Assembly (NCBI RefSeq): GCF_900206265.1
Contig: NZ_LT907782.1
Span: forward strand, 2,852,001 to 2,916,000
From: Nitrosomonas ureae
GTDB lineage: Bacteria; Pseudomonadota; Gammaproteobacteria; Burkholderiales; Nitrosomonadaceae
Direction of reading: 5' to 3'
Length of the DNA: 64,000 nucleotides
A program made the position numbers and the translations under genes. Below are positions 1-5,590 of this stretch, in pieces. The notes under the pieces were generated by a model. The model was not told the DNA's origin, did no database searches, and saw only the letters and a list, made by a program, of their open reading frames with translations. Each line of letters opens with the position of its first letter. Position 1 is the first letter of the stretch.

Positions 1-788
1 GGAAAGACCTTTAGAACCATCATCACCACGCTTGATGAGTTGGGGTATGACTGCCAGTGGCAAGTGCTTAACAGCAAAAATCACAGAGTACCCCAAAACC
101 GTGAATGGGTGTTCATTATCGGACATCTTAGAGGAACACCCCGACCCCAAGTATTTCCTTTCGGATACGATAGCGAATCGCCTGATGAGCTATCAAGACA
201 ATGTACAAACACCCTTACCGCCCGTTATTACGGGGGGCAAGCCAACGGAACGTACATCACTGAAAGTAAATTCAATGCACAAGAAATCAATCAGCTTAAC
301 CAACCCAACCACTCAAACGACCGAGTGTATGGTGCAGACGGCATAAGTCCAACACTAAACACCATGCAGGGTGGAAACAGACAGCCGTTTATTCAGCAAA
401 AAGCACATAGCTACAATAACGGTGGGAAGAAGTTTATTGCACCAACACTCACAAAAAATTCTTACGAACACAATAATCGAGACCTTTGCACGGTGTCATG
501 AGCGGTACGAGAATAAGGCAAAAATTTGCGAAAAAGCGGAGTTTACACGAGGTAAATGAGCATTTTTCGCAAATTTTTAACGCAATTATCGTGCCGCATA
601 GTAACCGTGCAAAGGTCTCTAATCACGTAAATGCGATTCGACGCTTAACCCCAATCGAATGCGAAAGGTTGCAAGGATTTCCCGACGGTTGGACTTACGG
701 TATTAGTGATTCACAACGCTACCAGTGCTGTGGCAATGCTGTAACGGTGAATGTGATCAGAGATATTGCTGAAAGGTTGCTAAAATGA
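1..788 (+). pseudogene. C5-cytosine DNA methyltransferase, 3' part, interrupted by a miniature element
   Basis: The reading frame is open from the first base, so the gene begins before the window. The first part (to the stop at 499-501) carries the QNREWVFIIG stretch typical of motif VIII of C5-cytosine methyltransferases. The second part, in another frame up to 788, carries RRLTPIECERLQGFPDGW and the QCCGNAV end that correspond to motifs IX-X. The break is exactly a 141-bp inverted-repeat insert plus a 5-bp duplication. Removing these 146 bp joins ...EHNN to HVNAIRRLTP in one frame, so the gene was intact before the insertion. The target-recognition region lies between the two halves. The product would methylate cytosine within a short DNA motif; phages often carry such stand-alone enzymes. 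The interrupted product is probably inactive. Confidence 0.88.
479..619. mobile_element. 141-bp palindromic miniature insertion (MITE-like) with TAATC target duplication
   Basis: The ends are perfect 15-bp inverted repeats, GAGACCTTTGCACGG at 479-493 and its complement at 605-619. The match continues imperfectly over two 68-bp arms (479-546 and 552-619), leaving only 5 bp in the centre. Within the arms a second perfect block, AAAAATTTGCGAAAAA, is also mirrored. Identical TAATC copies lie at 474-478 and 620-624. The element codes for nothing and would fold into one long hairpin. It must have been moved by a transposase encoded elsewhere. The family is not recognised. Confidence 0.9.
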
Positions 789-1063
789 GATACGAAAAAG
801 GCAACTTCATCACCGTACCCAACAAGAACGAGCTGAAAAAGCTAGATGCTCAATCACAAGTATTATTCATGTGGTTATGCTCATTCACTGACGAGAAAGG
901 TCAATGCTATCCGAGCGTGAACCGCCTCGCTGAATGTTGCGGACTATCACGCAAAACCATTATCGAAAGAGTCAAAGTTTTAATTGATAAAGGTTTTCTC
1001 ACCAAATTTCACCGTTTCATCGAAAACTCTCAGCAAAGCAACCTTTACCAAATTCACTTATAG
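785..1063 (+). CDS. Phage-type helix-turn-helix protein (replication-protein N-terminus like)
   Basis: This 92-residue protein starts with ATGA overlapping the end of the methyltransferase frame, so the two were translationally coupled. The central part (LFMWLCSFTDEKGQCYPSVN, then LAECCGLSRKTIIERVKVL) is a winged helix-turn-helix of the kind seen at the N-terminus of lambda O-like phage replication proteins. Such proteins are usually longer. Past the stop at 1063 other frames still read coding-like, proline- and threonine-rich sequence up to about 1170, where the IS200-like element begins. The gene may therefore be a decayed fragment of a longer one. The DNA-binding fold is clear; the exact role is inferred. 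Confidence 0.6.
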   Translation: MRYEKGNFITVPNKNELKKLDAQSQVLFMWLCSFTDEKGQCYPSVNRLAECCGLSRKTIIERVKVLIDKGFLTKFHRFIENSQQSNLYQIHL

Positions 1064-1179
1064 CCTAATGTGCCAGATACCCCCCGAGTGCAGGGACAGG
1101 GAAAAAGGTAGTGCAACTGGTACACCCCCCCTAGTTCACCTGCTACAGACAGAACTAAAACCAATGAATTAAATTTAAA

Positions 1180-1700
1180 TCTCTCCGGGATTTATTCCCC
1201 GCCCCTTGGGGCGTAATATATTTGCGTGAGCGAATATATACATAAGAGCCATAATGAAACAGTGCTGCTTTATCATCTGGTGTTTCCGGCGAAATATCGC
1301 CGCGCCGTATTTGATGAAGCTGTGGACGGGGTGTTGCGGGATGTCTGTTTAGATCTCGAACGGCGTTACCAGTTGAAATTCATGGAGATTGGTACAGATA
1401 AGGATCATGTGCATTTTCTGGTGCAGTCGGTTCCCGCATACAGTGGGACAAAACTGGTGACACTGATCAAGAGTATCACGGCGCGGGAGGTATTTCGCTT
1501 ATGTCCTCATGTGAAGAAACAGTTGTGGGGCGGGGAATTCTGGACTGATGGTTATTTCGTCAGTACAGTTGGCCGTCATGGCGATGAGGACACAATAAGA
1601 GATTACGTTAAAAAGCACGGAGATGTCTATCAGCAGTTATACGAAGACAGACAACTCGCTCTCTTCTGATACCCCGCTGCTTGCGGCGGGGTTGTTCATT
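1180..1700 (+). mobile_element. IS200/IS605-type insertion sequence
   Basis: A single Y1 transposase gene is bounded by subterminal hairpins rather than terminal inverted repeats, the hallmark of this family. The left hairpin is at 1200-1213 (CGCCCC, two bases, GGGGCG). The right one is at 1672-1691 (CCCCGC paired with GCGGGG). The outer limits are approximate because these elements leave no target duplication. The same two hairpins and their flanks recur without a gene at 3620-3735. Confidence 0.85.
1226..1669 (+). CDS. tnpA: IS200-type single-strand DNA transposase (Y1 HUH)
   Basis: This 147-residue protein is the normal length for IS200/IS605 TnpA. The HUH metal-binding motif is HVHFL near residue 68. 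The nucleophilic tyrosine is probably the one in RDYVKKHG near residue 128. The WGGEFWTDGYFVSTVG segment is characteristic. The enzyme cuts and joins single-stranded DNA at the hairpin-bearing ends as a dimer. Translation starts at GTG 1226, just after the left hairpin; there is no good ribosome-binding site, as is common for this tightly controlled family. All recognised catalytic residues are present, so the element may still be active. Confidence 0.93.
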   Translation: MSEYIHKSHNETVLLYHLVFPAKYRRAVFDEAVDGVLRDVCLDLERRYQLKFMEIGTDKDHVHFLVQSVPAYSGTKLVTLIKSITAREVFRLCPHVKKQLWGGEFWTDGYFVSTVGRHGDEDTIRDYVKKHGDVYQQLYEDRQLALF

Positions 1701-1799
1701 GAAATTCAAAGAAACGATTAAGGGAATATTCAAATGAAAATAAAAGAGCAAATTCCGAGACAATTTAATTTACTCTTTTTTGTAACTACTTGTTTTTTA

Positions 1800-1844
1800 T
1801 GGTGCCGACACCAAGAATCGAACTCGGGATCTTCTGATTACAAA
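1800..1844 (-). other. 3' fragment of tRNA-Thr(UGU), probable attachment-site remnant
   Basis: Read on the minus strand, this is the anticodon (TGT) with its 3' stem (TGTAATCAG), variable loop, a full T-arm with TTCGATT, the acceptor 3' strand TGTCGGCA and CCA. It matches the 3' half of bacterial tRNA-Thr(UGU). The D-arm and the 5' acceptor strand are missing, so it is not a functional tRNA. Such 3' pieces are left where an integrase-driven element used the tRNA gene as its attachment site. Confidence 0.75.
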
Positions 1845-1947
1845 ACTTATTTACAAATTTCAGTTACATATAAATCAATCACTTACAATGCTTGCCAAGC
1901 ATAAAAACTGTCTCACACAACCACAAACGGTGACACTTACAGAGTAG

Positions 1948-1967
1948 TTTGGCACAAATTTGGCACA
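1948..1967. repeat. Two TTTGGCACA copies near the tRNA fragment
   Basis: TTTGGCACA occurs at 1948-1956 and 1959-1967, 11 bp apart, about 100 bp from the tRNA-Thr fragment. Short direct repeats close to an attachment site often bind the arm domain of the integrase. This role is inferred only from position. Confidence 0.3.
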
Positions 1968-2043
1968 GTCAATTCCGCATCTTATTTCATTCTCGCATAA
2001 CGATGTTCCTTTAATAACTACCATTAACACAAAATACCTAAGA

Positions 2044-2463
2044 TCATTCTTCCCAAGGATTGATGACGGGCACTCCGGAAGCGACAAAAGGCGCAGTATC
2101 TCGCGTCGCTATGGTGAATCCATGTACGATCGCGATTGCGGCAATCTGACCGTCTGCCACAGAGATGAGGCGACCATTAGTCCTAGCTCGACCTACTATG
2201 GGCGCATATGCTATCGCAGCCTGTTGATCGAATGATAGTATGCGCCCCCCAAACAGCCTCTCCATCAGTTTCCTTAATGCGGCATCAAGTCCTTCTTTAC
2301 GCTTTCCATCTGGAAGGATTTCAATGCCGACAAGCAATTCGGAAAGGCTTGTTGCTGTCAGATACAGTGTCTCGGCTGTTTGCCGATCAAGCCAAGCTTG
2401 AACGGCGGGATTGCCGTTGGGTTTCATTGGCTCGGATATGACATTCGTATCCAGAACGATCAT
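2044..2463 (-). CDS. fitB: PIN-domain toxin, FitB/VapC family
   Basis: This 139-residue protein begins MIVLDTNVISE, the first acidic strand of PIN nucleases. Further conserved features are the acidic SELLVGIEILPDGKR segment and ISVADGQIAAIAIVHG plus ATRDTAPF, which complete the metal-binding quartet. The family cleaves RNA, and toxicity is held off by the RHH antitoxin encoded just upstream. The start overlaps the antitoxin stop by 4 bp, so the two are translationally coupled. The C-terminal PVINPWEE is typical of FitB-like members. All acidic positions look intact. Confidence 0.92.
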   Translation of the reverse strand: MIVLDTNVISEPMKPNGNPAVQAWLDRQTAETLYLTATSLSELLVGIEILPDGKRKEGLDAALRKLMERLFGGRILSFDQQAAIAYAPIVGRARTNGRLISVADGQIAAIAIVHGFTIATRDTAPFVASGVPVINPWEE

Positions 2464-2699
2464 TCGAAAACTGCTGGATCAGTCGGCGTCTGATCACGAG
2501 TGTCATTAAAATCAAGCCCCTCAAAGGATTGCCCAAAAGCAGCGAGTTCAGATCCGATTCTGACACGCGTCCTAGGACGCACTGCATCTTCCAGAATTTC
2601 CCGGATTTCAGCTTCGGTGCTACGTCCATGCTGAGCAGCACGCAGCTTAAGCGCGCGATGCGTTTCTTCGGGCAAATTGCGAACAGTAACAACAGACAT
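2460..2699 (-). CDS. fitA: Ribbon-helix-helix antitoxin, FitA/VapB family
   Basis: This 79-residue protein has an N-terminal ribbon-helix-helix fold: VTVRNLPEETHRALKLRAA forms the DNA-contacting strand and first helix, and STEAEIREILEDAV the second helix. The C-terminal tail (ELAAFGQSFEGLDF onward) would wrap the toxin. A strong AAGGAG site lies just upstream of the ATG. The gene precedes and overlaps the toxin gene. The complex is expected to repress its own promoter through the inverted repeats at 2707-2751. Confidence 0.92.
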   Translation of the reverse strand: MSVVTVRNLPEETHRALKLRAAQHGRSTEAEIREILEDAVRPRTRVRIGSELAAFGQSFEGLDFNDTRDQTPTDPAVFE

Positions 2700-2706
2700 T
2701 TGACTT

Positions 2707-2751
2707 CACTCCTTATTATGTGAAATCAATGATAGCATATATCAAGGAGTG
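2707..2751. promoter_or_regulatory. Probable FitA operator: nested inverted repeats
   Basis: Two nested palindromes sit directly upstream of the antitoxin. The inner one is TGATA-GCATA-TATCA (2730-2744). The outer one pairs CACTCCTT (2707-2714) with AAGGAGTG (2744-2751). The outer left arm also contains the antitoxin ribosome-binding site. Autorepression by RHH antitoxins at such repeats is well established; binding here is inferred. Confidence 0.6.
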
Positions 2752-2809
2752 ACATCAATTCTAATTCATACTCATCCAAAGTGCTGTAACGGCGTTATTC
2801 GAAACACTG

Positions 2810-2949
2810 CGTCTGGACATCCGACACTACCGGAATGTGAAGAAAAGGGCCAAGGCCAGGCGTGCTTTGAAGCGCTTGAGAACGATTGCAGGCATCTTGA
2901 TCCGGGAGCTGAAAAGAGAGCTGCCGCAACACAGCCTGTTTGAATGCAT
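2810..2949 (+). pseudogene. IS5-like transposase remnant
   Basis: The plus-strand frame from 2810 reads LDIRHYRNVKKRAKARRALK followed by LRTIAGILIRELKREL and QHSLFECI. This resembles the helical segment near the C-terminus of IS5-family transposases (the 'LRTIAGRLVREL' type). There is no start and no DDE catalytic part, and after about 2945 the sequence changes to the PRC-barrel gene on the other strand. Only a short internal piece of the insertion sequence survives. Confidence 0.6.
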
Positions 2950-3082
2950 CACCCAAGTCTTCATCTTGCAAATTATAAACGTCATTGCCGAGTAGAGTAT
3001 TCGCACCCATCAATTGGGGCCCTGGTCCACCAGAATTTGTATTTTTATACATACCAAATTCATCTTTATCTATATAGCTCAT
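2940..3082 (-). pseudogene. PRC-barrel protein, N-terminal fragment
   Basis: Starting at ATG 3082, with GGAG about 9 bases upstream, the protein reads MSYIDKDEFGMYKNTN, a short linker and then MGANTLLGNDVYNLQDEDLG. This is the beginning of a PRC-barrel domain as found in small stress-related bacterial proteins. Immediately after DLGD the frame continues as the antisense of the IS5-like remnant, so the rest of the barrel has been lost. The start codon at 3088 is less likely because it abuts the ribosome-binding site. Confidence 0.6.
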
Positions 3083-3088
3083 ATTCAT

Positions 3089-3619
3089 CTCCGTTTAGTT
3101 ATTGAATGAAACAGAGTTATGAAGGTAAAGAAGAAAGCTATCTGTATGGCATCACACAATAAGTATAGGGAAGTGATAAAATCCGTTAGGTAGGGTGAAT
3201 CTTGGATTCATTTTTTCTTATTAAGATATTGATTAATATTAATATAAGATTTCATGAAGTAAATGCTACTCCCATCTTGAAATGTGTGTGCCTCTCTAAA
3301 AATGATTTCTAAAGTAGTTAATAAGAATATTTCACTTTATGAAGGCGTGCGTAAATATCTATACTTTATCAAAGCAACCAGGGGGACTCATTGGAGTTCT
3401 CCAGTTACCTTACTGATAATTTTCTGCGTTACAGATAACCCATAATAAAAAACCAGTACGCATGACTTTTGAATGCCAAAAGGTGCGCACTGGTATGAGT
3501 CAGGCACCAGCTAACATGGCTTAGATAACTGGCAAACTGATGAGACTAAGAACGAAACATGTTTTATAACGATTCAATTATATTTGCGTTGACAATCCTC
3601 CAATAAGTAATAGAGCATT
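3089..3619. other. Non-coding, AT-rich stretch
   Basis: No gene is supported. One imperfect hairpin is visible at about 3452-3494, where ACCAGTACGC pairs with GCGCACTGGT. It could be a terminator or a repeat remnant. Otherwise nothing is recognised. Confidence 0.5.
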
Positions 3620-3735
3620 TTTAATCTCTGCGGGTTTAATTCCCCGCCCCCTTGGGGCGAAAGCTGGTTGAAAACCAGCAGATTGTAGAGCGCAGTTAAT
3701 ACCCCGCTGCTTGCGGCGGGGTGCTTTATTTCAGC
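3620..3735 (+). mobile_element. Gene-less miniature relative of the IS200-like element
   Basis: Both ends match the IS at 1180-1700. On the left, AATCTCT-CGGG is followed by the TTCCCCGCCCC/GGGGCG hairpin (3640-3659). On the right is the ACCCCGCTGCTTGCGGCGGG hairpin (3701-3721). Only about 40 bp lie between them, including an extra hairpin GCTGGTT-GAA-AACCAGC (3663-3679). The element cannot encode a transposase and would depend on TnpA from a full copy. Confidence 0.8.
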
Positions 3736-3844
3736 AAGTCAGTTTTTTACATTGAGCAATTCAGTGCAAGATTTCAGAAGCTTTTACCAAGTAGAATGAA
3801 AAAGCCTGCATTAGAGCTGGCCAGTTTTCAATTGTTGTTACAAA

Positions 3845-4210
3845 TCAATTAGGCTTGTTATTAGTATCCGGTTTCTTGTTATTTGGTTGTTTGTTATCGG
3901 GAGCTTTATTATCAAGCTGTTTGGTTTTATTATCAGCTTGTTTCATCTTACGTTCTTGTGCATTAATTTTATTTTCTAAAGCATCTAGCTTCTGATCTGC
4001 TGCTTGATTGCAAGTTTTCAAAGATTCAAAGTCATTTGTTTTTTGCATGCAATTTAGACGTCCTTCCAAAATCTGTATCCTTTCTTTTACATTTCCTATT
4101 TCTCGATTTTTTTCAGGTTGAAAATCTGCGTCCTGTTCAACAGCAGACATTATAGGTGAAGAAAAAATTAATCCCACAGTAATCATCAATAATAAATTGA
4201 ATGTTTTCAT
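3845..4210 (-). CDS. Small secreted coiled-coil protein with Asn/Lys/Pro-rich tail
   Basis: The likely start is ATG 4210 (MKTFNLLLMITVGLIFSS), giving 121 residues with a signal peptide cleaved near residue 24. The middle (residues about 30-95) is charged and helical with heptad-like spacing (REIGNVKERIQILEGRL, then QKLDALENKINAQERKM). It contains two cysteines that may form a disulfide bond. The end is low-complexity (DNKAPDNKQPNNKKPDTNN). No family is recognised. It is probably periplasmic. A longer frame begins at 4252 but lacks a signal peptide at its start. Confidence 0.6.
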   Translation of the reverse strand: MKTFNLLLMITVGLIFSSPIMSAVEQDADFQPEKNREIGNVKERIQILEGRLNCMQKTNDFESLKTCNQAADQKLDALENKINAQERKMKQADNKTKQLDNKAPDNKQPNNKKPDTNNKPN

Positions 4211-4260
4211 ATCAATATCTCCAAAATTTACATTATATTTAAAGTCACACATAAAAGTGC

Positions 4261-4927
4261 AGTTTAATAATGCCTAGTAATTTAAAGACCATCTGTGCGA
4301 TAGAAAACATAAGTAAGATTCTTCGATTCCGAACGGGTTTTTATTCAATTACTTACTACTGGAAGATTTGCCAAACAATCAAGTTTTTTTATCCTTGATT
4401 CATGCCTTTCTTCAGTTTTCGCCGCAGTTAATATCTTGTCACTCACATTTCACAGGGTTGGCTATAGATAACAAAAAACCAATAAACTTATTATTTATTT
4501 ATGTTTTTCGGTATTTATGAGTGTTGGTGGTAGTATTTTTGGGAAGGCGTCATTCACACTCGATCAATAATATATTGTAATTAAAATAGTTTATTTTTCA
4601 CGATTAAAAAGTTACTACATTTCTTACCACATTTTTTTAATCGCTGCCCGGTTTTTAGGCAGTTTCTCTGCATAGTTTTTAATCACTCTGTAGGTATACC
4701 CCCCCTTCAAAACTCCCGCACATAAAAATCTGATTAAGCGAACGGTCTATAAGTCATTAGCCTTAGACTTTTGCATCCCCCCCTATAAATTACGCGGTTA
4801 TGCACAGATAAATAGGCGAACGGTCTGGAAGCTAAAAGCTATAGAGATTCAACTCCCCCCTACCTTTAATTCTATTTTTTGCGAGTGATGTCTAGGCGCG
4901 GTACTGGAAACAAGAAGCTGTAGAGAA
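4261..4927. other. Non-coding region holding degenerate repeats
   Basis: No gene is seen between the small secreted protein and the end of the primase operon. The right half (4690-4940) holds the 78-bp periodic repeats described separately. The stretch 4611-4637 resembles sequence just upstream of the integrase gene. Confidence 0.55.
4611..4637 (+). repeat. Copy 1 of a 26-bp direct repeat shared with the integrase upstream region
   Basis: TTACTACATTTCTTACCACA plus a T-run matches TTACTACACTTTTTACCACA plus a T-run at 17409-17434, same orientation and nearly identical. The second copy lies just upstream of the integrase gene, so this one could mark the other boundary of the element or be an extra integrase-binding site. 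Confidence 0.5.
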
Positions 4928-4940
4928 TTAACCCGCCCCA
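4690..4940. repeat. Degenerate direct repeats with a period of about 78 bp
   Basis: Runs of six or seven C occur at 4699-4705, 4777-4783 and 4855-4860, with a CCCGCCCC relative near 4932. The word GCGAACGGTCT precedes two of them, at 4738 and 4816, and a weaker GCGCGGTACT occurs at 4896. AAGCTATAGAG and AAGCTGTAGAG add to the match between the last two units. The array lies immediately downstream of the primase operon. It could be an iteron-like origin, a recombination product or repeated operon ends; the function is unknown. Confidence 0.6.
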
Positions 4941-5590
4941 GTACCAGCAGTGGGCAGGTAGTCAGTGCATGATTCCGGTGCAATCAGTACACGTTCTCCA
5001 ACATAGAAAGCCTCAAGCATAGGATGATGCTGGCCACAAACAAACCGGAATACCGGACGTTTATCGGTAAGGATTTTTTCCATGCTGATGTGTTTACATC
5101 CTTGGCAGCTTATTCCCTTATTGGATGATTGAGTGAAGGGATAAATAATTCTGTATGGATCAATGCCGTATTTCTGACAGGTCATCGCCCATGTTCTGAC
5201 TTGTTCGGATTGAGGCATGGTTTGAAGCTTTATGATTTGTTCCATAATCTCATCCTTGCTGGCTGTAACTTTATTACAACAGGTAAGCAATAAGCATATC
5301 GCAATCGGATGCACCGGATGTGTTTCCGTGGCGCAATAATTATCTGAAGCCCCGCCTTCAACGGGCGGATTATTTCCCTGTTCTAGTCCTACCCCCTTAT
5401 TTTTTAGTGGGGCAGGTGGGGCGAGTGGGGCGGAATCGCTGGAACCATTATGACTATTGGTTTGTAGCTGCCCTACTTTTTCAGAATCGACACCCAAAGC
5501 AGTAGGGCGCGCCCTACTTTTAGGGGGAATTGCTGCATTTTCAATGTTATTTTCCGCCCCAATCAGCACACCCCAATCAATCATTTTCAT
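4928..5590 (-). CDS. Unknown mobile-element protein encoded after the primase
   Basis: About 220 residues, starting at ATG 5590 or 5584, within the last codons of the primase gene, so the two overlap and are coupled. Residues 1-80 are low-complexity and polar, with proline runs (SAPLAPPAPL). The second half is globular, with a CQGCKH pair, FVCGQHHP and other cysteines that could bind zinc. The part coding PPKSRARPTALGVDS... is duplicated in inverted orientation at 15971-16126. No family is recognised. A role in replication or transfer of the element is inferred from position only. Confidence 0.6.
   Translation of the reverse strand: MKMIDWGVLIGAENNIENAAIPPKSRARPTALGVDSEKVGQLQTNSHNGSSDSAPLAPPAPLKNKGVGLEQGNNPPVEGGASDNYCATETHPVHPIAICLLLTCCNKVTASKDEIMEQIIKLQTMPQSEQVRTWAMTCQKYGIDPYRIIYPFTQSSNKGISCQGCKHISMEKILTDKRPVFRFVCGQHHPMLEAFYVGERVLIAPESCTDYLPTAGTGAG
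5379..5535 (-). repeat. Inverted duplication, left copy
   Basis: About 150 bp of the gene at 4928-5590 recur at 15971-16126 on the opposite strand, with roughly 10% differences. Both copies still read PPKSRARPTALGVDS and KVGQLQTNSHN. The copies enclose about 10.4 kb with the primase, AlpA-like and rhs genes, and recombination between them would invert that segment. Confidence 0.85.

Larger units (their letters stand above)
1701..2043. other. Non-coding stretch with tRNA fragment and possible integrase-arm repeats
   Basis: No convincing gene is seen. A short frame from ATG 1734 with a purine-rich leader runs into the tRNA fragment at 1800-1844 and looks like phage debris. The rest is AT-rich and includes the TTTGGCACA pair listed separately. 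Confidence 0.5.

Noticed and set aside
1875..2441. Several short frames around the toxin gene
   Set aside because: They overlap FitB or the tRNA fragment and have no coding features.
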